From positions 19,282,001-19,346,000 of the forward strand of contig JBITNC010000002.1 of assembly GCA_050084985.1 (NCBI GenBank): a stretch of DNA of 64,000 nucleotides, written 5' to 3'. Under the pieces are notes generated by a model that ran no database searches, was not told where the DNA came from, and worked only from the letters and a program-made list of their open reading frames with translations. The first letter of the stretch is position 1. The number at the start of each line of letters is the position of its first letter. Origin of the DNA: Nageia nagi (Eukaryota; Pinophyta). Positions 43,847 to 55,860 of this stretch are shown here, one piece after another. A program made the translations under genes and the position numbers.

Positions 43847-44732
43847 TGTAGACACCAAAATATGATCCACTTATACACTAAAAAATCAAAAGATTTAAAA
43901 TGTTGATAATTAGGATCCAATCATTGGCAATCAGTAAAGGTCAATGGCATTTGCTTATGATCATCGATGACTCTACAATGGAAAAATAAAAACTCAAAAA
44001 ATAGAAGATGAACTATAAGTTTCATCTTGTCCACTAAAGTATGGATAGAGAGGGTTAGTCATTACCTACATTGTCATCAAAGATGAAATACTTTTGGTTA
44101 TTTCAAGTTGGTGATAAAGTTTGACTCCCCTTTTTTAGCCTTCTAGAATTCCATAAATGCCCATTAAAAAATCTATAAATACATGAAGTAAATAGATAAA
44201 AAGAGAGGTGAAAAATTGAAGTAGACTTATGCTTCTAAAATGAAGATTAAACTATGATGTTTTATTTTAGTTTGATTATTGTTATATGTTTTTCTTCCTT
44301 ATGTTAAGATTTTAAAAAAGTACAGGTATGTTTTAATGTGCTGTTTGAGCATGTGTAGAGTTCATAGGTATTAAGATGTAGCAAAATTCAAAAGGAATTG
44401 TAGATACAAATGAAAAAAAGCCAAAACCTAAGAGAGTGATTCAAATTAATCATAAAATTTGAAGTCACACAATCACCAGTAACTTGATATTGGGTGTTAG
44501 CATTTCATCTCAGTCGCTAAAGTTTTGATAAGGGTCACTAATGACCCTCCATCTATATACTCCATATAGTTTATTTTTTATATACATTTTGAGAAAAGCC
44601 CTTTCATTAGGCAACTAGATCTAATGATCTAAAATCTGTAATACCAAGGTATTCTAAAAAATTAATAAAATTTTAGTTTGTATTAAATATGGTTTTCTTG
44701 TTTGCTAACAGGGTTGATTTTTTGACTAAACA
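43847..44732 (+). repeat. 3' LTR of copy B
   Basis: It aligns with the 5' LTR along 886 bp and ends GACTAAACA. It carries an intact TATAAATA at 44174-44181. The CATTG that follows from 44731 is the target-site copy and overlaps the last two LTR bases. Confidence 0.92.
44174..44181 (+). promoter_or_regulatory. TATA box in copy B 3' LTR
   Basis: TATAAATA in the context AAATCTATAAATACATGAAG, matching the copy A LTR box. Confidence 0.6.
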
Positions 44733-45840
44733 TTGATTATAGGGATTTGAAAAATATCACCATTAAAAATCAGTATCCGTTACCTTAGATAGATTATCTC
44801 ATAGATCAATTGTAGGGGACTTTTTTTTACCAATGATAAGTTGTTATTATTAAGTGAGAATCAAGGAGGAAGACATTTGGAAAATAACCTTCAAAACAAG
44901 ATAATGCCTATTTGAATGGCTTTTTTTCCTTTTGGTCTATGTAATGCATATACCAAATTCATGAGGGTAATGAAAAAAGTACTTATACCTTTCATTAATT
45001 ATTTTTATTATTATATATTTGAATGATATACTTGTGTATAGTTCTACTTGGTAAGATCATTTGATATATCTTAGAAAAGTGCTTCAAACTTTACATGATA
45101 CAAAATCAATTTTCAAAAGAAGTAAATATGACTTTGGTAAGAAATATTTGGAAGATTTAGGCCACATTTTGTATGGTGAAAAACTAAAGATAGATCCCAA
45201 AAAAGTAAAAGCCATTTTTTATTAGCCAAGGCCAAGTAATATGATGAAAAAAGGAGTATTATTGAGGATGTCCAATACTTGAGAAATTTTATTGTTAATT
45301 TTTTCTAGTATTGTTTCATCTTTGTATGACATAATGAGTAAGAGGAAAAGTTTTTCTTGGGGAAAGAAGTAATAAGATTCTTTTAATTTTCCCAAATATA
45401 AAATTATTAATGTACCTATTTTATCAATCCCTAATTTCCAATAGCCTTTTGATATTGAGACTAATGCTAGTGAGTATGCTATGAAATCATTTTTGATAAA
45501 GGGGGAAACTAATTTATTACTATTATAATTTTTTTATTGGAGTGATATTGAATTATCCTACTTATGATAAGGAATTGTATTCCTTAGTATAAGTGGTGAA
45601 GAAGTGGAGGCAGTATCTGATGCACAAGGAGATAATTATCCATATTGATCATCAACAATTACAATATTTATAAACCCACTCGAAGTTTCAACAAAAAAGG
45701 TATTACTAATGGATGGTATTTTTGTAGTAGTTCTATTTGAAGTTAAAATACAAGAAGATAAGTACAAATACAATTGTTGACATATCATCCAAACATCCTA
45801 TTATAGAAAATGGACCACCAATGGTCCTTTAGCAAGGAAT
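44731..45840 (+). pseudogene. gypsy host element, right piece: RT and RNase H
   Basis: The RT resumes with DYRDLKNITIKNQYPLP and continues, with many stops and shifts, to PFGLCNAYTKFMRVMKKVL and the catalytic region as YLNDILVYSS, in which the first Asp of the usual DD pair is Asn. The RNase H part reads NYPTYDKELYSLVQVVKKW, RQYLMHKEIIIHIDHQQLQY. The sequence type is that of chromovirus-like Ty3/gypsy elements. It is clearly more decayed than copy B, as expected for the older element. Confidence 0.85.
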
Positions 45841-45859
45841 TTTTTTTTTCTCTAAAGCA

Positions 45860-46620
45860 AATTTTCCTTTTATCCAAGAGTTCTTTCAAGAGGTGTATAT
45901 TGCAAGAGTAAACATTTGGAGAGGTGTATCAAAAGATAAAATAAACATCTACAACAAATTATGAAGGTATGGATGATTATCATATTGTTTATGAACTTCT
46001 TTGCAATATGGTTTTATTATGTATTCCTAAGAGTGAAAGAATTTAGTTTATTAGGTAAGTACATACTTCAAAAATTACTGGTCATTTTGGAGTTGGAAAG
46101 ATGGTTACAAATTTACAAAGATATTTGTATTAACCCAAAATACAAGACAAATATGTAAAATACATTTTGGGATGTGTTATGTATTATACAAGAAAGCCAA
46201 GCAATAAAACATTAAGTTTATATCATCTGCTTCTAGTTCATAATCACCCTTATGAAAGTAACTCTATGGATTTTGTAGGTGGTTTTCCTATGATTAAGAA
46301 GAGTCATGACTTTTTTTTGTTGAATCGAATCATTCTAGCAAGATATGTGTGTTGATTACATGCACGAAGACCATTACAGGATAATAAGTTGTATATATTT
46401 TCATTACTCATGTATGGATTCATTTTGGTTTACCTAATTCAATTATTTTTAATAGGGATTCAATATTTTTAAAAAAATTTTGGACTTGTTTATGGGAAAG
46501 GATGGATATAAAGTTGGAGAGAAGTACCAATTTTCATCCTCAAATGGATGGTAAAACTGAAGTGGTAAATAGAACCATTATTCATACTATTATGATCTTA
46601 TTTGATTTCTAGAAGTGTAA
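45860..46620 (+). pseudogene. gypsy host element: integrase
   Basis: The integrase core shows NSMDFVGGFPMIKKSHDFF with the first Asp, IIFNRDSIFLKKFW with the second and NFHPQMDGKTEVVNRT with the Glu, all three kept although the frame is broken. The HHCC part before it is decayed. The type PYxSNSMDFVGG is close to the integrase of the - strand chromovirus at 62480-63280, so the two may be related. Beyond 46620 I cannot follow it. Confidence 0.82.
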
Positions 46621-46870
46621 ATAGTTTTTGACTAACTTAAATGATGAATAGTTAGCCTACTAGTTGGAATTTCTCATCTTTGCAATTGAACTATCAAATT
46701 GCCCCTCTGTTAACAAAAAAAAGAAATATCATAGAAGTTGTAAGAATTTAAAAGTAATGGGTATATTTATTAATGAAGGTAACAAAGTACAATTTGTTAG
46801 TATCTGATGATACAAGAATCATGGAAGTACATATTATGACTTGTTATTCCCTCTATGTCCTGGGGATGGA
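46621..46870. other. spacer after the gypsy integrase
   Basis: Weak coding remains of the integrase tail are possible. TTGAGGGGAAGGAAAC at 46879 would suit a + strand polypurine tract, but no LTR start follows that I can confirm. Confidence 0.35.
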
Positions 46871-47900
46871 CTAAAAAGTTGAGGGGAAGGAAACTAAAAG
46901 ATTTCCTTAGCCTAATTTAGAACAATTTGTAGGGTTCATCAAGGCCATAGCAAGAAACATTTCTTGAGTGGTTCTACCTTTGAATCTTCTTCAACAAATA
47001 ATTATCATGCATTAAATTCATTCAATACCTTTTCTCCTTGAATATTTAATTCCCAAGCATACAAATCACTAGCATAAAATAAGTTTTCTACAATTTTAGC
47101 TTAGATATCATAAGGAAGGGCTGAAACTTTTATTATTCTAATAAAGCACTTGAACAAATTTTGGGCTTATTTACATTCCTTTTTAGGGATTTATTTTTTC
47201 TTATCCCCAAAATGGCCTTGAGTTTTTGAGATATTTTTTGACATTTTCTAAATAATATTTCCTTTATATGGTTCGAATTTTGCTAAAATATTTTCATATT
47301 TATGGCTACTATGATGAATATTCTATATTTCTTTATGAAATATCTGCTATAGTCATACAACAATAGTATGAGAGGTAATTGAGTGGTTACTATTTATAAC
47401 TCAATCCGTTGCACTACCAAATTTTTGTTTAGATAAATATTTGCATCATGTTTCCCTAAATTTGAAATGTAGTTTAACCAAATTTGGGGAGCTTCATAAG
47501 GTCATCATAAAATGATTAATTTCAAAGTATCAACTTCCCACTCTAGTTCTTGGAATACATAAATAACATTAATATGTATAATCATATCTTCTCCTTTAAC
47601 TTCCATTCTCCATCTTGTGGCTTTCAATGTGAACTAGCTTTGAAGGATTAAACTTTGAATGGGATATGGAGATATTAAGAATGAATTGAGTCCACTTTCT
47701 AAGTAGGGGAATAGTGGATAAGGGAAATGAGTTTCATCACATGAATCATAATAAAATATATAAACCAATTAAAATTTTAAAGACAATTTTTATTTCCTTC
47801 TAAATGATAGCTTCTTATTACCAAAGTTGGTCTCTAAGAAGTTCACCTCAATTTGGTTTAAAGTAACTCTTTTTTTTAAATATTTCTTATGACAATTTTT
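46871..47900 (-). pseudogene. unassigned coding remnant on the - strand
   Basis: On the - strand there are protein-like stretches with stops and shifts: ESGLNSFLISPYPIQSLIL, EDMIIHINVIYVFQELEWEV, then PYEAPQIWLNYISNLGKHD, ANIYLNKNLVVQRIE and, in another frame, NLFKCFIRIIKVSALPYDI and KIVENLFYASDLYAWELNIQ. The composition is that of a real protein rather than chance frames. I do not recognise it. It may be a gag-like or accessory part of an element whose pol is not next to it. Confidence 0.45.
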
Positions 47901-50489
47901 TTTTTAAAATTATGCGATTTCATTTTAATTATTTTCCTTTGTTATTGTAAATCTTCTTTTGTTTATTTTGCATTTATTATTCTAGCTTTTTTTATTCTTT
48001 CCTTCGTATTTTGTGTCCTTAATTGTAATAATTACTTATGAAGTAGAGAAACTCTTTTATTGTTGTTCCTTTTTGGAAATAATACTACAAAAAAAAACTT
48101 TTATTTTAGTGATAGCAATACAACAAAAAATTCCTATTCTGCTAATTTCTCTCTAAAATATAATTTTCCTCCTAATTGATTTTCTATTTTACATCCCTTT
48201 AATTTTAACCATGGTACAAACCAATTCACTTCTTCTACCTCATTGTCTATTATTGATTACTCTCTTGCTTCCCTTGGAGGTATCAAATTTTGGTGATACA
48301 AGCTTAGAGATGCTAGAAATTCTAGTAGATGTAGTATTGGATTATTAAGTTCTAGGTGTCAAAATTGTACCCACCATATTGTAGATGTTCCTAAAGTTTT
48401 TTATCAATGAAATTCAAAGTAGTATAGGATTTAATTATCCTAAGTAGATCTAATGGTTGTATGTATGTGGTGACCTCCTTTTTTTTTTAAGATTATAATT
48501 GTATTCCCTTACTAGATGTTACAAATACTCTACTAGCTCCTTTATTCCTTATTGCACTAGATTCCTATTAGAGTTAAGCCTCATCAAATATTTTATGGAA
48601 TCTTGTAGTTCCTCTTCATAAATCACCAATAAAGGTCCTTTAAATAATCTCATTTATATGTAACTTCTATTGTTGTAGTTCCTCAATGACTTCCTTGGTG
48701 AATTAATCTAAAGTGTTAATTTAAAGAATTTCATGAGTATTAGTGTATGCTATGTGGTAGTTCATTAGTATTTGAATATTTGATGTGGGTGTCTATTTAT
48801 GCTTCTCTTCCCATTCACTTATGAGGATCAAATGTTTCTATAGTTGGATTGCAAAATTCTTTTCTATTTTTAATAGAATTTGAATAATAGACCAAAGGAT
48901 GGAATTACAAAAGGTAGCTTATCTACTAGGAGGTCTAGGATGTGTTTATTTAAAATATCCACTTGATGGGATTATGGTATTTGGTGTTGGGTTTGATGAA
49001 TTATTTCATCAATGAGAAATTTCAGCTTTTTTGATGCAAGTATCTCTAGTAGGGTATGGATATTTGGTAATTCCTAGGTGATATTTATAGTTATTTGGGT
49101 AAACATTATTTGGAGATTTATTTATTGAAGTTTTTGGTTTGATAAGGTTTGATATATACTGAATTTTAATCCCTTTAAAGTTATTTAAGCTTTTGTAGTA
49201 TAGAATTGGTGGGGTATATCTAATGATACTCTTGAATAGATAGTGACTATATTATGGTGAGTGTAGGAATGGTTTGTATAGAGTTGGGTAGAGGGAAAGT
49301 TCTAGTAAAGATATTTATGGGGATTAGTATTTTACAACTATTAGGAATACTCAACCTAGGTGGTGGTTTGAAGAGATTGGGACTAGCATATTATCTAGTA
49401 CACATTGAGGTGGTATTTTATGATGTTACTATGGCTAAGAATGAATAAGTGGGAATAGATGTAGCTAGTGCTAGCATATTGGATATGGATGGTTAGAAAA
49501 AAGTGAATAAAGGGATTTTGAAAATTGAATAAGTTAGGGTTACTTGACTTACTAGTGTCATTTTATGAGGCTATTGTACATCATCTGATGTAGAGGTTGA
49601 TATCTTGACTATTTCTTCCATGGTATCATGGAGTATTGTTGACATTTGGATCATTATTTTGGATGTGGCTATTTCATCTTTACTCTTATTCTAGACTTAA
49701 TATCATTGATAATATTTTTTTATCACCAATCTATTCTTCTTCTTCCTGATTGTGTTTTATGGTGGAGGATGATTGAAGATGAGTGATAGCTACCATACTA
49801 GTTGCACCTATTGATTGAACCATTTGGTGATAATAACATTAATGGAGGTCATAATAGATATTAGTAGGTCCAAGTTTTATTATGCTTCATTATCACTTAG
49901 GTTGGGATGTTCATTATAGGAAGACCATAATTTGGAGTTGATTACAATAATTTTAACCATAGATCTTGAAGCTATGAACTTCCATAATCTACCAATTTAA
50001 ATTTCTTATGCTCTAGTGATTGGGATGTTGATGTGAATGGTTTTATTAGTGAGGAACTAATCATTTATAAATATATTTAAACAAGCTACCTAAAGAATTA
50101 TCTTTTAGGTCTAGGTTTCATTAGAAGTCAGTGACTAGTTTGGCCTTGATCATTAATAGCAAATTGTTTCTTAGGGCCCTAAATAATTTGGTCATTTTAG
50201 GAATCAATGCTCATTTTAATGTTATTATAAGGGATTATTAAATTAGATATCTTTTTTAGTTGATTATTAGTTACTTGTTATGAGAGTTCAAGAAATGGAA
50301 GGGGTCTGCTTGGGATTATGCTTTACGCCAAAGTTTTATTAATTTTGAATTTGAACCAAATAGTAGGTTAAACAAATAAGAAATCATTAATTATATTTTA
50401 GGAATGTGATCTTGACCCTTGATTAGTGATATGATGTGTTCTTCTCATTCATGTATGGTATCATTTCTAGGTGCGTCATCAATTATTTG
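47901..50489. other. decayed sequence without assignable gene
   Basis: Only short frames are present, such as 49254-49448 on the + strand, and none has a motif I can name. Homopolymer T runs near 47880, 47896 and 48480 mark it as old. It is probably transposon-derived like its surroundings. Confidence 0.4.
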
Positions 50490-52077
50490 GTGAACTACTA
50501 ACTTAGTTGGATTTAGTAGCTTCCTTTCCTTTTATCCACATAGTTATTTCATGAAATACATGGTAGACATGATAAAAAATGAACCAAATCTTAATTCCCT
50601 ATCTTTTTTTACAATAGGCAACTTGCAATCTTGATTGCTATTCTAAAGCTGAGTTAAATAAACATTAGCTAGTGGGTATGCATTTTTGACTATGATTATT
50701 ATAGGTAAGTTTTCCTTATACAATTGTATTTTTGACTATTTCTAGAAGATCTTTTGAGATAGAGTTATTAACTATAACCTTAATAATTAGATCTTGGATA
50801 CTTTTAGGACTTAATGCCTTTGTATCCTATTCATAGGTAAAAGGTTTTATAACATGCTCATACTTTAAAGGTTGAATCACTTTTGTTAAGTGGGTGTGAT
50901 CATATCTCTGCATTGGAAGGCCTAAAATTACATATACTACAATTTGATATATGAGATAAAATTTGTCTAGTCATAACTAATTATTATGATAATGAATGTA
51001 GATCATTTTAACAATACCTCTATACACCAAAGTAAAATTCAACATCTTGGTGAGGTATTCCAACTTGGAAATCTAAAAGTAGTGGGTCACTTTAGCAAAT
51101 TAAATAACTAAGTTATCTTTCATACTTTGAGTTGAGAAAAGGTAAGTCTCCTCAAATTTCACCTTAGATTTGTACTAGATTATCCACACCTCATAACTAT
51201 AATATGGAATCTCCATGAAATAATTTTTGTATGGGGGTTCATAATACTGAACTAGCTCCTTTTGAGGTGCCATACTTCTATTTCTCCATTCCTCTATGAT
51301 AGTGTCAAATTTGTGAATTGGCTCTATAACTGGACTATAAAAGATTGGAGATCTTGGTTTCATTTTGGCTAGTTTCTATATCCACTTGTTATATTTTACA
51401 ATATTTTTAGTTCCTATAGGTAATATTTCTCTAGCTAATAAAATTTATTGTTTTATATAAATGAATATGGTGATTAGACTATTTTTGAAACAAGATTTGG
51501 TTTTGCTATTCAAGAAGATCAAATGATTGATAGCACATCTAGTAAAATTAATTTGAATGAGTTGAGAATTTAATATTTCTAAATTGAGTCATGTAATTAG
51601 ACACTTGTAAGGCTCCCCAAATGGGCAAATTATGTTCAATAGAAGAGAAATTATGATATTATATGATATTGAAACTCACTAGAGTTGGATGGCATATTTT
51701 AGCATATTGGTGATTTAATATTGGTCCTCATAGTTTTCTTTAAATATGGGAAAGTTCATAATATTTATCATATATTCATTCTCAAGTGATAATTTAAAGT
51801 TTTGAGTCCATGGTTGAGAAAGGAAAATAATTTTAAGTAGGTGTGTATGTCGATGAAAATTCTATAGCTATTGAGCTAGTCATTGATATATTTTACGATA
51901 TTGATGTATTTGTAGGTGTATGGGATATTTTTTTAGCTTGTAAATATTGATAAAGTACACAAGGATAGCATTGATTGTTGTTTGATCAAATAAGTACAAC
52001 CATTTTTGGGTAGTAGATCTTAGCTTATAGAAAAATTGTATTAGAGGGGGGTAGTCCAATGATAGATTACTATTCAT
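50490..52077 (-). pseudogene. long unassigned reading frame beyond the - strand integrase
   Basis: From MNSNLSLDYPPLIQFFYKL at 52077 one - strand frame can be followed to about 50700, broken by stops but not shifted: the open pieces 52077-51880 and 51363-51175 are in the same register (714 bases apart) and the sequence between reads on. Segments include QKWLYLFDQTTINAILVYF, NIIISLLLNIICPFGEPYKC, MKPRSPIFYSPVIEPIHKF and ALSPKSIQDLIIKVIV. It is rich in Ile, Leu, Tyr and Lys. No motif is recognised. It lies past the integrase of the - strand gypsy element, where other plant elements carry an extra ORF, so it may be one. Confidence 0.55.
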
Positions 52078-53150
52078 AGTCCTATATTTGTATACTATAA
52101 AAAAATTTACATTGTCAAAAAAATACTTTGAATATATTGATTTTTTATGTTCTATTTTGTCAATGAAGGATTATATTTATTGTTTCCCTATTTTGAGATA
52201 TTTTACTCCCTTGTATCGATTAAAAGCTAGCACTCATGCGGATGCTTCTATGATTTTAATTTTATGAATCAATATTTCATTTATCTACCAATGTTTAGAA
52301 ATTTTACAATAAAACAAGCTCCTTTTTTATATTTTTGTAAGCTATGATATGGGGAATTTGTATTGAGACTATGGATTTCATGTATCTATCATCTAACTAA
52401 ATCCCATGGCTTGGTACAAATTATTTTGAGAGCATGTTTCTAATTTTATAATATATCATTTTAGTAGTCTCTTATTTGTTTTAGTTTGATGATCTAATAT
52501 ATCAGAAGTCAATTTGAGGGTCCTAAAGTTGAATTGATACTAAATGGGAATCCTTGGTTAGTTGATCTTTGTTTTCCTTTTTTCTCATATTTGTTAGTTT
52601 TGGTAGAATTATTGGCCTTCTAAAGGGATGAATTACCATTCATAGGAGAGACTATTGGTTTTACATCAAGATTGTGTAGTAATTTATCACTCTTTTTAAA
52701 AAATTTATCATTGTGCCTTTTTTTATTTATCTTGTTATTTAAATAAGTCTAATGATTTTATGACTTGGTGATCTTACTAGTTGATAACTTAACAATTAAG
52801 TAACATAACAAATTTGCATCTTAATGATCTAATGAATTTAATGAATTGGTGTCTTAATAACTCAAGAATTTTGAGATCTACTTATTTAGCAATTTACCAA
52901 CTTAGGGAATCTAACAATTTGAGATAATTAGATATTTGGAAGAGGTTTAGCGATTTGGTGATAATGTTTTAGCAATTTGGCTATCAATGGAGAGTTTAGT
53001 TTAGTGATTCTAGAGAGTTATAAATATTTAGTTCCAAATTTTTTAGTGAAATATTTTAGACTTTGTTTAATTCCTAGAGTCCATTTTTCTACCTACGATA
53101 TGTATGTAATCATTAGGGTTATTTGCTAAATTAGTTCACCTTGTAATCAT
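52078..53150. other. AT-rich spacer
   Basis: No supportable gene. At 52740-52990 there is a run of short similar words of the type TTAACAATTxGGTGATCTTA, suggesting a degenerate short-period repeat. It lies between the integrase end and the unassigned frame of the - strand element. Confidence 0.4.
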
Positions 53151-54120
53151 GAGGTGTGTAAGTATTTAGTTGATGTCCATTAGTGTATCTATTTCATTTA
53201 GTACCATCTAATGAAATGAGTTGTATCATACCTTTTCCTTTTATATCAATGATAATGTATGGGCCTAGCCATCACATCATAATTTTCTTAGTTTATGCTT
53301 GTATCCATTTTCATACAATAGGATGGAATCATCGATCTGGAATGTTTCATATTTTATATATCGATCATGCTAAGATTTCTAGCATTTCTTTTCCTATATG
53401 TGATTATACATTACCAAATGATATTTTTTATTAAGTTTATCAAGTTCTACAAGTTTTCCTTCTAATGATCAACAATCATCTAGTCATTTTTTCATGGTGA
53501 TACATAAGGAATAAATTTGATATTCTAATTGTAAGGTAGATTCTATTTCATAAACTAGATAAAATGGGATTTTCTTGGTTAAACATTTGTATGTGATATG
53601 ATAAGCCCATAATTCAATAAGAATTTTATCTTCCCAATCTTATCATTTGATGGTAATAATTTTGGTTATATTCCTCTCTAGGGTTTGATTAAATGCCTCT
53701 ATTGTTCTCATAAATTGAGGGTGATATAGGGAACTCCTACCATTATGAAGCATAAATTTTGTAAGGATATATTTAATGGTATGATTAAAAAATACTTTCC
53801 TTAATCACTTATAATTTCTTTTGGACACCTAAATCTAATGATATTTTCATAGATAAAATTAGCAAATTTTCTATGCAATGCAATCTTTTCTTAGTATTGC
53901 TTTAGCCCAAGAAGTTAAGTGTTCAAACCAATGATAGTGTATTTGGTGCTTGTATGACATCTTGTTGGTGAAATTGGTCCTACAAAGTTAATTTTCCATT
54001 ATTCAAAAGGTAACATGGGTAGAACATGTTGTAGGGGATGTTCAACCTTAGAAGAGGGTCTTCCTATCCTTTGGCATATATTGTATCCTTATGTGAAGAT
54101 CTTGGTGTATTTATGTAAGG
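53150..54120 (-). pseudogene. integrase of the - strand gypsy element
   Basis: On the - strand the reading runs GGHYNIEITNKMIM, GYNICQRIGRPSSKVEHPL, then WKINFVGPISPT where the first catalytic Asp is Asn, then IYENIIRFRCPKEIISD with the second Asp, YHPQFMRTIEAFNQTLERNI with the Glu, and the C-terminal part DKILIELWAYHITYKCL and FYLVYEIEST. The zinc site keeps one His and one Cys. Stops occur at Gln and Trp positions. The + strand frame at 53183-53434 is a shadow. Confidence 0.82.
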
Positions 54121-54283
54121 TACTCCACCACAACCCATCTTACATGATCATTTTATTGGTAATTTCAATGTTGTAGTGACCACCTATTATTCCTTTATGT
54201 GCTTTGTGAAAAATTTATGATAGCTCATGATAGAGAATAAAATATAAAATCACTTCATCCACTCTAATTTTATATAATTCACC

Positions 54284-54950
54284 CTAAATAATCATGTAAT
54301 ATAAGGCTTGTATTAAAATTTCTCTACGTTCTTTCCTACTAAGTCCTTTAGGAAATTGGCTTAAAGATATAAATGTTGCAATATCTTCTAGCTCCTCAAG
54401 TGCTACCTCAATGTGATATAAGTGTTCTCTTGGTATATCATATTTAATTTTTGAATTTTTGTTATTATGTATTTGAAAAAACATATCAATTACATCATTT
54501 AAATTACCATGTTTGAGAATAAATTTAAATACAAATTCTTGGAAAAGGAGCGTACAACCTTGTATCATTGGTTTATTTAAGAAGGAATATAAGGCTTCAT
54601 GTTTTATGAAAAATGTGAAAGTTATCACCAACAAATAGTGTCAAAATTTCTATAAAGTGTTATACCATTCCTATATCTTATTATTCTATAATAATATAAT
54701 TTTTCTTTGAGCCCACTATTTTTTGGCTTGTGAAATAGATAATATGGTTAGTATTTCCTACATAAGTTTGAGCTAGTATGGTACAAATGGATGCTATGAT
54801 AGCATCAACATGTATGTGGAATTATTTATTACAATTAGGAAAGATAAAGATGGGGGACTTATATAATGTTGACTTAAGTAATTCAAAAAAAAATTGACAT
54901 TCTAGGGACCAAAAAAATTGGTGATTCTTCTTTTTTAAATCATTAATGGG
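54284..54950 (-). pseudogene. RNase H of the - strand gypsy element
   Basis: The open stretch 54634-54284 begins VITFTFFIKHEALYSFLNK and goes on MIQGCTLLFQEFVFKFILKH, the end of the RT-linked RNase H, followed by an acidic and basic lead to the integrase (EELEDIATFISLSQFPKG). The part 54950-54640 is decayed. The DHEAL motif has become KHEAL. Confidence 0.75.
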
Positions 54951-54959
54951 TGTCACTAA

Positions 54960-55860
54960 TACAATCTAATTTTTAATAAATTTCCTATAATATCTTGTTG
55001 CACATAAAATATGCTTGACCTCTTTTACCAATATTGGGGGAGGTATATTGAGTAGTTTAGCTATGTTAGCAAGATCAACCATTAAGCCTTCACGAAATAT
55101 TATGTATCCTAGTAAGACTCTGTATGGAGTTGTGATGAGGCATTTTTTTAGATTCAATGTAATTTATTGCTATTGAGAACATTTAAAAATTAATCTAAGA
55201 GTTTGAATGTGTTGTTCTAGAAATTCAAACACCATCTAGTCATCGATATATACCTACAAAACCTCATGTATAAAAATCCTTAAAAGTGTTCACCATAATT
55301 ATAGAAAATAGTGTTGGTGCATTTTTATCCCAAAAGGTATGATGTTATACATATATGATCCCCATTTTGTGGTGAAGTTCATTTTTAGGTGATATTATTT
55401 AGTTATTTTAACCATATTGTATCTAAAAAATCCATCAGTAAATGAATATAGTTCTTTTCCTACCATACTTTCAAGTATTTCTTCAATGAATGGTGTGAGG
55501 AAGGGGTCATAACATGCCTTGTTTAGTTATCTAAACTCGACACATATTAAATTTTTTTAGTTTTCTTGTAATGAATGACCATATGACTAATACACTCAGT
55601 ATTTTCAATAGGCAATATGATTCCAACATCCAATATTTTGTTGATACCTTCTTTTACTTTATGTTTCATATTGGGATTTAGTTGGTAAGATCATTATTTC
55701 TTGGGTCTATAAATGGATTTTATCTTAATTTGTATAGTCCTTGATTCTTATTTTATTCCTTTTAATTTGATATGATCTTGTGGGAAATAATACTAATATT
55801 CAACCAAAATTTTAGAAATTTTATTTATGATTTCTTCACTACAATAATCACCAAGGTTTA
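54960..55860 (-). pseudogene. reverse transcriptase of the - strand gypsy element
   Basis: From the right: NLGDYCSEEIINKISKIL, then LNPNMKHKVKEGINKILDVG, IILPIENTECISHMVIHYKK, ELYSFTDGFFRYNMVKIT with the motif A Asp, NFTTKWGSYMYNIIPFGIK, the catalytic motif as VYIDD, and the tether 55157-54966 with LLGYIIFREGLMVDLANIAK and ATRYYRKFIKN. Catalytic residues are kept, but stops and shifts break it. Confidence 0.87.

Larger units (their letters stand above)
26998..44732 (+). mobile_element. complete Tat-lineage Ty3/gypsy retrotransposon, copy B
   Basis: The element has two similar LTRs of 886 bp, a primer site, gag with a Gln-rich linker and a zinc knuckle, protease, RT, two RNase H domains, integrase, ORF-X, the conserved non-coding motif, the antisense PMD gene and a polypurine tract. 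It is flanked by CATTG at 26993-26997 and 44731-44735, and the interrupted RT of the host element reads across once the insert is left out. In the first 58 aligned LTR bases I count 6 differences, all transitions, so the insertion is old. The exact LTR end is uncertain by two bases because the terminal CA and the target CATTG overlap. Confidence 0.93.
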
